Source of the DNA: Hymenobacter aerilatus
GTDB taxonomy: Bacteria > Bacteroidota > Bacteroidia > Cytophagales > Hymenobacteraceae
Reading direction: 5' to 3'
Assembly: GCF_022921095.1 (NCBI RefSeq)
Contig: NZ_CP095053.1
Coordinates: 786,501-850,500, forward strand
Length of the DNA stretch: 64,000 bases
Under the pieces are notes generated by a model. The model ran no database searches, was not told the origin of the DNA, and saw only the letters and a program-made list of their open reading frames with translations. Shown here piece after piece: positions 25,993 through 35,786 of the stretch; the stretch's first letter is position 1, and the number at the start of each line of letters is the position of its first letter. The position numbers were made by a program, and so were the translations under genes.

Positions 25993-27159
25993 ATGGGAGC
26001 GCACAACATCCAGATATTTGATACCACGCTGCGCGACGGCGAGCAAGTGCCGGGCTGCAAGCTAAACAAGGAAGAGAAACTTGTAATTGCCCGGCAGCTG
26101 GAACTACTCGGCGTGGATGTTATTGAGGCGGGCTTTCCAGTATCCAGCCCCGGCGATTTTGCTGCTGTGGAGGCCATTGCCGCCCAAACCCGCGAAGCCA
26201 CCGTGTGTGGCCTGACCCGCGCCGTGGAAAACGATATTCGCGTAGCTGCCGATGCCCTGCGCAACGCCCGCTACCCCCGCATTCATACCGGCATAGGCAC
26301 CTCCGAGCTGCACGTGCTGCACAAGCTGCGCACCACCCAGGAAGATGTGGTGGCCCGCGCCGTAGCCGCCGTGAAACTGGCTAAATCCTTCGTGGAAGAC
26401 GTAGAGTTTTATGCCGAAGACGCCGGCCGCACCGACAACGAGTTCCTGGCCCGCGTGTGCGAGGCCGTGATTAAGGCTGGTGCCACCGTCCTCAACATTC
26501 CCGATACCACTGGCTACTGCCTACCCTCCGAGTACGGCGCTAAGATTAAGTACCTAGCCGATAACGTGCGCGGTATCGAGAACGTCACGCTTTCTACCCA
26601 CTGCCACAACGACCTGGGCATGGCCACCGCCAATTCCATTGCGGGCGTCATCAACGGGGCTCGGCAGATTGAGTGCACCATCAATGGGGTAGGGGAGCGC
26701 GCCGGCAACACGGCCCTGGAAGAAGTGGTGATGGTGCTGCGCCAGCACCCCGACCTCAACCTGACCACGGGCATCAACACCAAGCTGCTCACCGAAACGT
26801 CGGCCATGGTCTCGCACCTGATGCAGATGCCGGTACAAGCCAACAAGGCCATTGTGGGTGCCAACGCCTTCGCGCACTCCAGCGGCATCCACCAAGATGG
26901 CGTCATCAAGCACCGCGCTACCTACGAAATTATCGATCCACAAGAGGTAGGCGCCCCCGATTCGGCTATTGTGCTCACCGCCCGCTCGGGCCGCGCCGCA
27001 CTGGCCTACCGTTTGCAGAAGCTGGGTTACGCCTTCGGCGGCCAGTCGCTCAACAAAGCCTACGCCTCGTTCCTGGTGCTGGCCGACTGCCAAAAGGAAG
27101 TGCAAGACCACGATTTGCACGCGTTGGTAGAGCAGGAGAAGCTGGTGGCTGTTGAGTAG
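25993..27159 (+). CDS. leuA: 2-isopropylmalate synthase, short form
   Basis: 388 residues. First committed step of leucine synthesis: acetyl-CoA plus 2-oxoisovalerate to 2-isopropylmalate. HMGL-like barrel with DTTLRDGEQ (D10, R14, D15), the metal site HCHND (H203, H205), [17 protein letters not shown], and the flexible subdomain HSSGIHQDG. It ends about 120 residues earlier than full-length LeuA, so the C-terminal allosteric (leucine-binding) domain is absent. Homocitrate synthase is an alternative, but leuC, leuD and leuB follow in order, which settles the role. Confidence 0.92.
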   Translation: MGAHNIQIFDTTLRDGEQVPGCKLNKEEKLVIARQLELLGVDVIEAGFPVSSPGDFAAVEAIAAQTREATVCGLTRAVENDIRVAADALRNARYPRIHTGIGTSELHVLHKLRTTQEDVVARAVAAVKLAKSFVEDVEFYAEDAGRTDNEFLARVCEAVIKAGATVLNIPDTTGYCLPSEYGAKIKYLADNVRGIENVTLSTHCHNDLGMATANSIAGVINGARQIECTINGVGERAGNTALEEVVMVLRQHPDLNLTTGINTKLLTETSAMVSHLMQMPVQANKAIVGANAFAHSSGIHQDGVIKHRATYEIIDPQEVGAPDSAIVLTARSGRAALAYRLQKLGYAFGGQSLNKAYASFLVLADCQKEVQDHDLHALVEQEKLVAVE

Positions 27160-27188
27160 AGTTTAGTAAAAATCAGAGCACAGCAAAA

Positions 27189-27283
27189 CGTCATGCTGAG
27201 CTTGTCGAAGCATCTCGTCTGCTGACGTTGCAGTTACAATCTGCTATCAGCACGCGAGATGCTTCGACAAGCTCAGCATGACG
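27189..27283. repeat. Long inverted repeat, TCATGCTGAGC class, between leuA and leuC
   Basis: 37-nt arms (27189-27225 and 27247-27283) with two mismatches, core CATGCTGAGCTTGTCGAAGC. It sits inside the leu operon, so if it is an operon a large hairpin would form in the mRNA between leuA and leuC. Confidence 0.9.
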
Positions 27284-27321
27284 GCCTAATGGAGTTAAAA
27301 TAGAGTATTCCGCCCCACCCC

Positions 27322-28731
27322 ATGCCCAAGTCCTTATTTGATAAAATCTGGGAGGCCCACGTAGTCAAAACCGTGGGCGATTTGTCGGTGTTTTACATCG
27401 ACCGCCACCTGATACACGAAGTAACCAGCCCGCAGGCGTTCGACGAAATCGAAGCACGCGGGCTGCCACTTTTCCGGCAGCAGCAGATTGTGGCCACCGC
27501 CGACCACAATGTGCCTACCCTCAACCAGCACCTACCCATCCAGGAGCCGCTTAGCCGCTCGCAGGTGGACAAGCTGACTGAAAACTGCGCCAAGTATGGC
27601 GTAGAGCTGTATGGCCTGGGCCACGAGCGCCAAGGCATTGTACACGTGATTGGGCCAGAGCTAGGCCTCACCCAACCAGGCATGACCATTGTGTGCGGCG
27701 ACAGCCACACGTCTACCCACGGCGCATTCGGGGCCATTGCCTTCGGCATCGGTACCAGCCAGGTAGCGCAGGTGATGGCCTCGCAATGTCTGCTTATCGA
27801 CCGACCTAAGCGCATGCGCATCTCCGTAGAGGGCGACCTGCGGCCGGGGGTAGGCGCCAAAGACCTGATTCTCTACGTGATTTCGCAGCTGGGCACCGGC
27901 GGCGGCACAGGCTACTTTGTGGAATATGCGGGCAGCGCCGTGCGCAGCCTGAGCATGGAAGGCCGCATGACGGTCTGTAACATGAGCATCGAGATGGGTG
28001 CCCGCGGCGGTATGATTGCCCCTGACCAAACTACCTTCGACTACCTGCAAGGCCGTCCCTACGCGCCCCAGGGCGAACAGTGGGAGCAGGCCGTGGCGTA
28101 TTGGCAAACACTCTACTCCGAAGACGGCGCCGAGTTTGAGGCTGAACACCACTTCGACGCCGCCAACATCACGCCCATGATTACCTACGGCACCAACCCC
28201 GGCATGGGCATCCCATTGGGCGGGACCATCCCGCTGGACGTAGTGCCGAGCGAAGCCGCCGGCTTCAGCAAGTCGTTGCAGTACATGGGCCTGACGCCGG
28301 GTGAGTCGTTGCTGGGTAAACCCATTGACTACGTGTTTATTGGCAGCTGCACCAACTCCCGCATCGAAGACCTGCGCACCGTGGCGGCCTACGTACGCGG
28401 CAAGCACAAGGCACCTCACGTAGAGGCCATCATTGTGCCGGGCTCCAAGCAGGTAGAGAAGCAGGCGAAAGAGGAAGGCCTGGATAAAATTCTGGCCGCG
28501 GCCGGCTTCGAGCTGCGCGAGCCAGGGTGCAGTGCCTGCCTGGCCATGAACGAAGACAAGATTCCGGCCGGCGCCTACTGCGTGTCTACCTCCAACCGCA
28601 ACTTCGAAGGCCGCCAAGGGCCCGGTGCCCGCACGCTGCTGGCCTCGCCGCTAGTAGCGGCCATTGCAGCTGTAGAAGGCAAAATCAGCGCCGTACCTGC
28701 ATACGCGGAGCTAGAGCTAGTCGGTGGGTAA
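27322..28731 (+). CDS. leuC: 3-isopropylmalate dehydratase, large subunit
   Basis: 469 residues, the normal length. Aconitase-family [4Fe-4S] enzyme that isomerises 2- to 3-isopropylmalate with LeuD. The cluster cysteines are C343 ([11 protein letters not shown]) and C403/C406 ([11 protein letters not shown]), matching the spacing in well-studied LeuC. Other signatures: [30 protein letters not shown]. It lies between leuA and leuD, with long inverted repeats on both sides. Confidence 0.96.
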   Translation: MPKSLFDKIWEAHVVKTVGDLSVFYIDRHLIHEVTSPQAFDEIEARGLPLFRQQQIVATADHNVPTLNQHLPIQEPLSRSQVDKLTENCAKYGVELYGLGHERQGIVHVIGPELGLTQPGMTIVCGDSHTSTHGAFGAIAFGIGTSQVAQVMASQCLLIDRPKRMRISVEGDLRPGVGAKDLILYVISQLGTGGGTGYFVEYAGSAVRSLSMEGRMTVCNMSIEMGARGGMIAPDQTTFDYLQGRPYAPQGEQWEQAVAYWQTLYSEDGAEFEAEHHFDAANITPMITYGTNPGMGIPLGGTIPLDVVPSEAAGFSKSLQYMGLTPGESLLGKPIDYVFIGSCTNSRIEDLRTVAAYVRGKHKAPHVEAIIVPGSKQVEKQAKEEGLDKILAAAGFELREPGCSACLAMNEDKIPAGAYCVSTSNRNFEGRQGPGARTLLASPLVAAIAAVEGKISAVPAYAELELVGG

Positions 28732-28735
28732 ATGG

Positions 28736-28860
28736 CTTGTCTACCTGCCTGTCATCCTGAGCTTGCGAAGGACCTTATGATAGTAGAACGAGTTGTTATA
28801 CTGGCTGTTCTAACGTGAGAAGGTCCTTCGCAAGCTCAGGATGACAGACAGGTAGACAAG
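28736..28860. repeat. Long inverted repeat, TCATCCTGAGC class, between leuC and leuD
   Basis: 41-nt arms (28736-28776 and 28820-28860) with a single mismatch. The outer 12 bases of the arms (CTTGTCTACCTG) are not found in other copies yet are still mirrored on both sides. The left arm starts 4 bp after the leuC stop codon. Confidence 0.92.
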
Positions 28861-28910
28861 AAGAATCTTTCTATCTCCAAATTTTCGCCTGACCTCAGGC
28901 CACCCAATAC

Positions 28911-29507
28911 ATGGAAAAATTTCAAGTTCTGCGTTCTACAGCGGTGCCCCTACCCAACGAGAACGTGGACACCGACCAGATCATCCCAGCGCGCTTTCTG
29001 AAAGCCACTACCCGTGAGGGATTCGGCCAAAATCTGTTCCGCGACTGGCGCTACGCCGCCGACGGGCAGCCCAAGCCCGACTTCGTGCTGAACAATCCCC
29101 GCTACTCAGGCCAGATTTTAGTAGCAGGCCAAAACTTTGGGTGCGGCTCCAGCCGGGAGCACGCCGCTTGGGCTATTTTCGATGCTGGCTTTAAAGTGGT
29201 TATTTCCAGCTACTTTGCTGATATATTTCGGGGCAATGCCTTGAACAACGGCTTGCTACCCCTACAGGTGTCGGAAGAGGTGTTGCAACGCTTGCTCGCG
29301 CAGATTGAGCAGGACCCGCAGACGCAGCTCGTGGTTGACCTGGCTGCGCAGACGCTAAGCGTGCCCGCATGGGAGGAAACCATTCCCTTCGCCATCGACG
29401 CCTACAAAAAAGAGTGCCTGCTGAACGGGTACGATGATATTGATTTCTTAGTAAGCCAAAAAGAGGCCATTGCCGCCTACGAAACCTCCCGACCATGGAC
29501 GTATTAA
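28911..29507 (+). CDS. leuD: 3-isopropylmalate dehydratase, small subunit
   Basis: 198 residues, usual length. Swivel domain of the aconitase family; motifs [14 protein letters not shown] and the substrate-binding loop [15 protein letters not shown] are intact. It partners LeuC. The last 13 bp overlap the start of leuB, so the two are likely translated in a coupled way. Confidence 0.95.
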   Translation: MEKFQVLRSTAVPLPNENVDTDQIIPARFLKATTREGFGQNLFRDWRYAADGQPKPDFVLNNPRYSGQILVAGQNFGCGSSREHAAWAIFDAGFKVVISSYFADIFRGNALNNGLLPLQVSEEVLQRLLAQIEQDPQTQLVVDLAAQTLSVPAWEETIPFAIDAYKKECLLNGYDDIDFLVSQKEAIAAYETSRPWTY

Positions 29508-30619
29508 AAAAGAAAATAGCAGTGCTGGCCGGTGACGGTATTGGGCCGGAAGTGTGCCGCGAAGCCATTAAAGTACTGGAAGCCGTAGCCGAGCGCTTCG
29601 GACACCAGTTCACTTTCGATCAGCAGCTGATGGGCGCTTGCGCCATCGACGCCACCGACGACCCGCTGCCCGCGCAAACCTTGCGAGCCTGCTTTGAGGC
29701 CGATGCCGTGCTGCTGGGCGCCATCGGCGACCCAAAGTACGACAACGACCCCTCGGCTAAGGTGCGGCCCGAGCAAGGCCTGCTACGCCTGCGCAAGTCA
29801 CTAGGCTTGTACGCCAACATCCGCCCCGTGACAGCATATGACGCCCTGCTGGCGCATTCGCCTCTGAAACCAGAGCGCATCAGCGGCACCGACATGCTGA
29901 TTTTCCGGGAGCTGACTGGCGGCATTTACTTCGGTGATAAAGGCCGCACCGACGACGGGCAAGGCGCCTACGACCACTGCACGTACTCGCGTGAGGAAAT
30001 TGAGCGCATCGCGCACCGCGCTTTCCAGGCCGCCGAGACGCGCCGCCGCAAGCTCACGCTGGTAGACAAAGCCAACGTGCTGGAAACCTCGCGCCTGTGG
30101 CGCGAAGTAGTGCAGCAAATTGCCCCCCAGTACCCCGAGGTGCGCGTTGACTACTTGTTCGTAGACAACGCAGCCATGCAAGTGATTCTCAACCCCAAGC
30201 AATTCGACGTAATTCTGACGGAGAACATGTTTGGCGACATCATCTCCGACGAAGCCTCCGTTATTGCTGGCTCGTTGGGCCTGCTACCCTCCGCCTCGGT
30301 AGGAGACCAAGTGGCGTTGTTCGAGCCCATCCACGGTTCCTACCCTCAGGCCAAAGGTAGAGGCATTGCCAACCCCATTGCCACCATTTTGTCGGGTGCT
30401 ATGCTGCTGGAGCATTTTGGGTTGCAGGAAGAAGCCGATGCGGTGAAGGCCGCCGTGCAAGCTGCCCTCGACAGCAACATCCTGACGCCGGAATTGAATG
30501 CAACCTCCCCGTGCAGCACCGAGCAGGTAGGCAACTTCATTGCCTACCAGGTAGCGGGGGGCATTGATTGTCAGATGTACAAAGAAAATATTGCCGTGGG
30601 CATGAGTACCATTATTTAA
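29495..30619 (+). CDS. leuB: 3-isopropylmalate dehydrogenase
   Basis: 374 residues, cytosolic NAD-dependent decarboxylating dehydrogenase. Motifs: GDGIGPEV at the N-terminus, [27 protein letters not shown], the Mg/substrate signature [26 protein letters not shown], and the NAD-binding [29 protein letters not shown]. It completes leuACDB and is followed by an intrinsic terminator. Confidence 0.96.
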   Translation: MDVLKKKIAVLAGDGIGPEVCREAIKVLEAVAERFGHQFTFDQQLMGACAIDATDDPLPAQTLRACFEADAVLLGAIGDPKYDNDPSAKVRPEQGLLRLRKSLGLYANIRPVTAYDALLAHSPLKPERISGTDMLIFRELTGGIYFGDKGRTDDGQGAYDHCTYSREEIERIAHRAFQAAETRRRKLTLVDKANVLETSRLWREVVQQIAPQYPEVRVDYLFVDNAAMQVILNPKQFDVILTENMFGDIISDEASVIAGSLGLLPSASVGDQVALFEPIHGSYPQAKGRGIANPIATILSGAMLLEHFGLQEEADAVKAAVQAALDSNILTPELNATSPCSTEQVGNFIAYQVAGGIDCQMYKENIAVGMSTII

Positions 30620-30639
30620 TCCACGTTGCTTTTTAATTG

Positions 30640-30675
30640 AAAAGTCCGCTGGCGTAAGCTGGTGGACTTTTTTAC
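30640..30675 (+). terminator. Intrinsic terminator of the leu operon
   Basis: The stem AAAGTCCRC / GTGGACTTT is followed by a run of six T, 20 bp after the leuB stop. Confidence 0.85.
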
Positions 30676-30804
30676 TTATTACTTGGTCTGAAAACGGCAA
30701 CTCATCTGCTAAAAATGAGTTTACTCTACACGCCTGCATCGTTTGCCGCCGCGAAAACGTGTTGACTGTCTGCAACCTCGCGGTCGGTTTCTCCTCAATA
30801 GCTT

Positions 30805-31233
30805 ATGTGGATAGTCTTTTCTTTGCTGGCGGCGCTATGTGCCGCAGCGGTAGTAACGTTGTCGAAAATCGGTATCAAGAATATTGAGTCGAGCGTAGGG
30901 TTTGCTATTCAATCAGTGCTGATTGTGCTAGTGGCCTGGAGCGTGGTGATTTTTCGGGGTCACCTAGGTGAGTTGGAGCGCATCGACCGCCGCTCTTGGA
31001 TGTTTTTGGTGGCCGCAGGCGTTATCACCTGTATGTCGTCCCTGTTTTCCTTTCAAGCCCTTAAGATGGGTGAGGCTTCTCGTACCAGTTCTTTCGACAA
31101 AGTCTCGCTGGTGTTTTCAGTGATTCTGGCCGTTGTGTTTTTGAAGGAAAAGGTGAACTGGCAACTGATAGTGGGTGCTACGTTGATGGGCGCCGGAGCT
31201 ATTTTTATCGCCTATTCCAGCGACCCAAAGTAG
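30805..31233 (+). CDS. EamA-family membrane protein, single-domain (DMT superfamily)
   Basis: 142 residues with five hydrophobic segments and the EamA end motif (SLVFSVILAVVFLKEKVNWQLIVGATLMGAGAIFIAY). Most DMT transporters have two EamA units (about 300 residues); this has one, like the small-multidrug-resistance-sized members that work as dimers. No substrate can be inferred. It stands alone after the leu terminator and is convergent with the next gene. Confidence 0.75.
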   Translation: MWIVFSLLAALCAAAVVTLSKIGIKNIESSVGFAIQSVLIVLVAWSVVIFRGHLGELERIDRRSWMFLVAAGVITCMSSLFSFQALKMGEASRTSSFDKVSLVFSVILAVVFLKEKVNWQLIVGATLMGAGAIFIAYSSDPK

Positions 31234-31268
31234 GAAGCACGTTGTGGCGTTGCTAGGAACTGAATGCG

Positions 31269-31754
31269 CTAAGCTCGTAGCAGCCGCGCCTGCCACTGCC
31301 GCCGATACCACCAGAAAACAGCGCCGCCGGGTACAAACACCAGTGCCACCGACCAGCTAGCCACAGTCAGAAACGAGAGATGAGGTCGGTGCGAAAGTAC
31401 TTCGGCCACTAGACCCACGTACAGCTCCATGATCGACCAGTACATACCGTAATAATGCCATGCGAGCCACTGAGAAGTGGGTTTCTTGGTAAGTACCGGT
31501 ACCATACCGGCCAACAGGGTAACCAGCGTGAGCAGCGCAGCATAGTGAAAAACGCCAAAAGCATGGTAGAGGCGGTAGACACCGAAGGCCGTAGTCAGCA
31601 TCAAGGCCATGCTGCCGAGGTAGACATAGCCCAAACTCTTATGTAAGCGAGTGCCCCACCGACCAACCAGCAAAACGCATGGCCCTAGCACTAAGGCTAC
31701 AACAGCACCCACGAGATGCAGCAAGCCGGGGAAACTGTAAAAAGGCGTTGGCAT
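31269..31754 (-). CDS. DUF2306-like membrane protein
   Basis: 161 residues with four or five membrane helices (LLHLVGAVVALVLGPCVLL near the start, WSVALVFVPGGAVFWW near the end). The GRWGTRLHKSLGYVYLGSMAL motif is typical of DUF2306 integral membrane proteins, which have no known function. It lies 36 bp downstream of a HAD-family gene on the same strand. Confidence 0.65.
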   Translation of the reverse strand: MPTPFYSFPGLLHLVGAVVALVLGPCVLLVGRWGTRLHKSLGYVYLGSMALMLTTAFGVYRLYHAFGVFHYAALLTLVTLLAGMVPVLTKKPTSQWLAWHYYGMYWSIMELYVGLVAEVLSHRPHLSFLTVASWSVALVFVPGGAVFWWYRRQWQARLLRA

Positions 31755-31790
31755 GAATACCCAATCAACAACAAAAGCAGTAGCTGAGTT

Positions 31791-32510
31791 TTACGCCCCT
31801 AGTTGTGCCGCTAACTCGTGTAGGTCGCGGGCTACGTAGGTAAACGTGTGCTCGGGGTGCAGGTCGTTGGTTTGGCCGGGGCCGTGCTCCAGCGGGCGCG
31901 GGATGAAAGCCGTTTGCAGACCCAGCGCTCCGGCAGCCACCAAATCCTCGTTGTGGGCGGCTACCATCACTACCTCGGGTGGCGTGAGGCCTAGCGCCGC
32001 AACGCTGCGAAGGTAGACTTCGGGCTGAGGCTTGTAGTGCTGCGCTACCTCGGCACCCAGGATAACGTCCCACGGCAGATGGGCAAATTTCGCCATGCCT
32101 ACCGCCAGCGCAATATCAGCGTTGGAATTGGGCGCAATGATGAAGCGTGTTTTCAGGCGGTGCAGGCCGGCTACGGTATCGGGCCAGGGTAGGAGGTAGC
32201 GCCAGGCCAGGTTAAAGGCATCGCGCTCGGTTGCGGACACCTGTTGCAAGCCAAAATCGGTAAGCACGGTATCCAACGATTCGCGGTTGAGAATTTCCAG
32301 CCGCGTCCAGGGGCGTGCGCCGCTGCGCACACTCGTGAGCTGGGGCTGATATTGAGCCCGCCACGCATCAGCAAACGCTGCCCAATCAATATCCATCAGG
32401 CCAAGGCGCTGGCCCAGCGCCTCACCGGCCCGCGTAATGCTGGTGCGCCAGTCGACGCACGTACCAAACACATCAAACAGAATGGCTTTGGGAGGAAGTG
32501 CTACGGACAT
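31791..32510 (-). CDS. Haloacid dehalogenase, type II (HAD superfamily)
   Basis: 239 residues. HAD motif I ILFDVFGTCVDWR with the nucleophile Asp near residue 10, motif II in FIIAPNSNADIALAVG, and a late VMVAAHNEDLVAAGALGLQTAFIPRP, where motif III/IV normally reads VAAHxxDLxAA. This matches the 2-haloacid dehalogenase subgroup. In many genomes this annotation covers phosphatases or dehalogenases of unknown natural substrate. Confidence 0.82.
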   Translation of the reverse strand: MSVALPPKAILFDVFGTCVDWRTSITRAGEALGQRLGLMDIDWAAFADAWRAQYQPQLTSVRSGARPWTRLEILNRESLDTVLTDFGLQQVSATERDAFNLAWRYLLPWPDTVAGLHRLKTRFIIAPNSNADIALAVGMAKFAHLPWDVILGAEVAQHYKPQPEVYLRSVAALGLTPPEVVMVAAHNEDLVAAGALGLQTAFIPRPLEHGPGQTNDLHPEHTFTYVARDLHELAAQLGA

Positions 32511-32546
32511 ACCAAGTAGAGGGACACGGTTGAAAACTACGTGCGT

Positions 32547-32996
32547 TTACGGCCGAAACATATAAATGTGCTCAATGCCATCTTCCAGGTACATAGCGCC
32601 CTGCTGCACAAAGCCGAAGCTCTCGTAAAACGCTTTCAGATAGAGCTGCGCGCCTATTTTGATGGGCTGGGGTCCGAAGGCTTGATTGCACGCGTTGATA
32701 GACTCGCGTATCAACTCCCTACCCAGACCGTAGCGCCGGTACTTAGGTGACACGGCCACCCGGCCGATGCTCACCTGCTCGTAGCAAGCGCCCGCGTCGA
32801 ACAGACGGGTGTAGGCGGCTAGCTCGCCGGTATCGGTGTGGCCTAACAGGTGCAGGGCCGTTTGGTCCTGGCCATCAATGTCCTGAAAAGCACAGGTTTG
32901 CTCCACCACAAACACCTCGCTGCGGAGTTGTAGCAAGGCGTATAGCTCGTTGAGGGAGAGGGTAGGGTAGGGCTTGAGGGTCCAGTTCAGCTTCAT
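32547..32996 (-). CDS. GNAT N-acetyltransferase (ElaA-like)
   Basis: 149 residues from ATG 32996 (MKLNWTLKPYPTLSLNELYALLQLR). It has the ElaA/YjcF-type sequence LRSEVFVVEQTCAFQDIDGQD and the acetyl-CoA P-loop RVAVSPKYRRYGLGRELI. A cytosolic acetyl-CoA-dependent acetyltransferase of unknown target. It is divergent from the aldo/keto reductase, sharing about 100 bp of upstream DNA. Confidence 0.85.
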   Translation of the reverse strand: MKLNWTLKPYPTLSLNELYALLQLRSEVFVVEQTCAFQDIDGQDQTALHLLGHTDTGELAAYTRLFDAGACYEQVSIGRVAVSPKYRRYGLGRELIRESINACNQAFGPQPIKIGAQLYLKAFYESFGFVQQGAMYLEDGIEHIYMFRP

Positions 32997-33098
32997 GGGA
33001 AAGTGGGGAGAAGGTCTAATCGAAGGCGCAAAGATTGCCGTAGTAGGGGAAACAATTGCGTTGCCCGACCGGGCGACCCTACCTCTACGACAAACTGT

Positions 33099-34079
33099 AT
33101 GGACTATATCCGACTGGGCAATACCGGCCTGCACGTCTCCCGCATCTGCCTCGGCACCATGACGTATGGCAAGCCTACCGAGCGCTGGCCCTGGGCGCTG
33201 GAGGAGGAGCAGAGCCGACCCTTCATCAAGCAAGCCCTGGAAAAAGGCATCAATTTCTTCGATACCGCCGATGTGTATGCCGATGGGGCCAGCGAGGAAG
33301 TGGTAGGCCGGGCCCTGCGCGACTTTGCCAAGCGCGACGAGGTGGTGCTGGCCACCAAAGTATTCAACCCCATGGGGCCGGGTCCAAACGACAAGGGCCT
33401 CTCCCGCAAGCACATCATGAGCGCCATCGACGCCAGCCTAAAGCGCCTCGGCACCGACTACGTGGACCTCTACCAGATTCACCGCTGGGACTACAACACG
33501 CCCATAGAGGAAACACTTGAGGCGCTGCACGACGTGGTGAAGGCCGGCAAAGCGCGCTACATTGGCGCCTCTAGCATGTACGCGTGGCAGTTTGCGCAGG
33601 CACTCTACCTGGCCGATCTGCACGGCTGGACGCGCTTCGTGAGCATGCAGCCGCACTACAACCTGGTGTACCGCGAGGAGGAACGCGAAATGCTACCCCT
33701 GTGCGAAGACCAGAAAATTGGGGTGATTCCCTGGTCGCCGCTGGCGCGGGGGCTGCTCACGGGCGGCCGCAGCAAGGAGCGCAATGAAACCGAACGCGCC
33801 AAAACCGATGCCTTCGGCAAGAGCCTCTACGGCCGCGACGACGATTTTGCCGTGGCCGACCGCGTGGCGGAAATTGCCCAGGAGCGCGGCCTGCCCGCCG
33901 CGCAGATTGCGCTGGCCTGGGTGCTGTCGAAGTCGGTCATCACTGCGCCTATTGTGGGTGCCAGCAAGCCCGGCCACCTCGACGATGCCGTGGCTGCCGT
34001 GGGCGTGACGCTTTCCCAGGAGGAAATCAAGCGCCTGGAAGAACCCTACCAGCCGCATCCGGTACTGGGCTTCTCGTAA
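33099..34079 (+). CDS. Aldo/keto reductase
   Basis: 326 residues from ATG 33099 (MDYIRLGNTGLHVSRICLGTMTYG); earlier in-frame codons lie in the promoter region. The NADPH-dependent TIM barrel shows the Asp-Tyr-Lys-His tetrad: FFDTADVYADG, VLATKVF, and YQIHRWD. The late motif GVIPWSPLARGLLTGG and VGASKPGHLDDA contact the cofactor. It looks like the YajO/AKR11-like group of broad aldehyde reductases. Substrate unknown. Confidence 0.9.
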   Translation: MDYIRLGNTGLHVSRICLGTMTYGKPTERWPWALEEEQSRPFIKQALEKGINFFDTADVYADGASEEVVGRALRDFAKRDEVVLATKVFNPMGPGPNDKGLSRKHIMSAIDASLKRLGTDYVDLYQIHRWDYNTPIEETLEALHDVVKAGKARYIGASSMYAWQFAQALYLADLHGWTRFVSMQPHYNLVYREEEREMLPLCEDQKIGVIPWSPLARGLLTGGRSKERNETERAKTDAFGKSLYGRDDDFAVADRVAEIAQERGLPAAQIALAWVLSKSVITAPIVGASKPGHLDDAVAAVGVTLSQEEIKRLEEPYQPHPVLGFS

Positions 34080-34087
34080 GGGCGTTC

Positions 34088-34179
34088 GTCATGCTGAGCT
34101 TGTCGAAGCATCTGGCGTGTTGACGTTGGATACCATCTATCATCAGCACGCGAGATGCTTCGGCTCCGCTCAGCATGAC
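34088..34179. repeat. Inverted repeat, TCATGCTGAGC class, with unmatched arm centres
   Basis: The outer parts of the arms pair (GTCATGCTGAGC and the CGAAGCATC side), but the middle differs: the left arm has TTGT where the right arm implies GGAGC. All other full copies keep arm symmetry, so this one looks like a recombinant of two arm variants. It lies between the aldo/keto reductase and P450 genes. Confidence 0.8.
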
Positions 34180-34223
34180 ATTCTGAACCATATCTATCTC
34201 TACCTACTACAACCAATCAGCCG

Positions 34224-35540
34224 ATGACTGCTATTCCAAAAGATAAAGCCCTCGACAGCACCTTAAGTTTTCTACGCGAGGGGTACCATTTCCTACCCCA
34301 GCGGCGGAAGCGCCATCACTCCGATATTTTTCAGATGCGCCTGATGGGTGAGAAGGCCGTGTGCTTGAGCGGCGAGGAAGGTGCGGCTCTGTTCTATAAC
34401 CAGGAGCATTTCCAACGCGAGGGCGCCCTACCCCGGCGTATCCTCACGACCCTCATGGGGCAAGATGGTGTGCAAACGCTGGACGATGCTGCTCATCAGC
34501 ACCGCAAGGCGTTGTTTATGAAGTTGATGACGCCCGATAGTCTGCATCAGTATAGCACGCTGGTGGCCGAGACTTGGCGCGCCTACCTGCGCCGGTGGGA
34601 GCAACTGGAGCAGGTAGTGTTGTTTCCGGAGGTGGAGGAGGTGCTGTGCCGGGCCGCGTGCGCGTGGGCCGGCGTGCCCTTCGAGGAGAAAGACATCAAG
34701 CCTCTAACCCGCGACCTGAGCGCCATGATTGACGCGTTTGGTGGGGTAGGGCCGCGCCACGCCAAGGGCAAGCTGGCCCGCCACCGCGCCGAGCGGTGGG
34801 TAGGCAAGATGATTGACCAAGTGCGTGCTGGCAAACAATACGCTGTGGAAGGAAAGGCGCTGCACGCTATTTCCTGGCACCGCGAGTTGGATGGCAAGCT
34901 GCTTTCCACCCACGTGGCCAGCGTGGAGCTGCTGAATCTGATACGCCCCATCGTGGCCATCGGGCGCTTCGTGGTGTTTGAGGCGCTGGCCCTGCATGAG
35001 CACCCGCGCTGCGTCGAGCTGCTGCGCACCGGTCCGGCCCAGTACGCCGAGTGGTTTGCCCAGGAAATACGCCGTTTCTACCCCTTCACGCCGCTGCTGG
35101 GGGCCCGCGTGCGCGCCGATTTTGAGTGGCATGGCTACCGTTTCCGCAAGGGCACGCTCACGCTGCTGGATGTGCACGGCATCAACCACGACGAGCGTCA
35201 GTGGGAGCACCCGCACCTGTTCCGCCCCGAGCGGTTCCGCGAGTGGAACGGTAGTCCGTTCAACTTCATCCCCCAAGGTGGTGGCGACTATGCCCACAAC
35301 CACCGCTGCGCCGGCGAGTGGCTTACTATCGAAGCTCTGAAAACCACTGCTGTGCTGCTAGCGACCAGTATGACCTACGAGGTGCCCGAGCAGGACCTGA
35401 GCATTGATCTGACCCGGATGCCAACCCTACCCGCTAGCGGCTTCATTATCCGCAACGTGCGCGCCACGGCTACGCCCGTAGTACCCATTGCCACTGCGCC
35501 TACGGTAGCCGCTGCGGCCGGCTGTCCATTTCATCAGTAA
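34224..35540 (+). CDS. CYP152-type cytochrome P450 (fatty-acid peroxygenase-like)
   Basis: 438 residues, soluble. The heme-thiolate Cys is C362 in NHRCAGEW. The I-helix region reads NLIRPIVAIG with R241-P242, the Arg-Pro pair that in CYP152 peroxygenases binds the fatty-acid carboxylate and replaces the usual acid-alcohol pair; positions match those of the well-known Bacillus enzyme almost exactly. The family uses H2O2 to hydroxylate or decarboxylate fatty acids without a redox partner. The enzyme ends with an Ala/Thr/Pro-rich tail and GCPFHQ. Single gene. Confidence 0.88.
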   Translation: MTAIPKDKALDSTLSFLREGYHFLPQRRKRHHSDIFQMRLMGEKAVCLSGEEGAALFYNQEHFQREGALPRRILTTLMGQDGVQTLDDAAHQHRKALFMKLMTPDSLHQYSTLVAETWRAYLRRWEQLEQVVLFPEVEEVLCRAACAWAGVPFEEKDIKPLTRDLSAMIDAFGGVGPRHAKGKLARHRAERWVGKMIDQVRAGKQYAVEGKALHAISWHRELDGKLLSTHVASVELLNLIRPIVAIGRFVVFEALALHEHPRCVELLRTGPAQYAEWFAQEIRRFYPFTPLLGARVRADFEWHGYRFRKGTLTLLDVHGINHDERQWEHPHLFRPERFREWNGSPFNFIPQGGGDYAHNHRCAGEWLTIEALKTTAVLLATSMTYEVPEQDLSIDLTRMPTLPASGFIIRNVRATATPVVPIATAPTVAAAAGCPFHQ

Positions 35541-35575
35541 TAAGTTCTAAGAATCTAATCAGCCGCTATTTTTCG

Positions 35576-35611
35576 CGCGCCACCTGCTTTTGTGCAGGTG
35601 GCGTTTTTTGT
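35576..35611 (+). terminator. Intrinsic terminator after the P450 gene
   Basis: The perfect stem GCCACCTGC / GCAGGTGGC with loop TTTTGT is followed by TTTTTT, about 35 bp after the stop. Confidence 0.88.
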
Positions 35612-35786
35612 ATGAGGTAAGATTATCGCAACTGCAAGCTAAATCAGATTCTTGTGATAACGATCTGTTTATAAGTTAGTTGATTGTTGAGATTGCATCC
35701 CAGCGGCACAGAGCGTTTATACTACGTTGTTTTGGGCTTAGATTAGGCAGCGTGTACCCATTACATCCTAATTCCACCCTACCCAC

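Noticed and set aside
27661..28617. Long open frame antisense to leuC (318 codons)
   Set aside because: It is a shadow of leuC in GC-rich DNA; no family motif, and leuC is unambiguous. The same applies to the antisense frame at 22606-23475 and other long opposite-strand frames.
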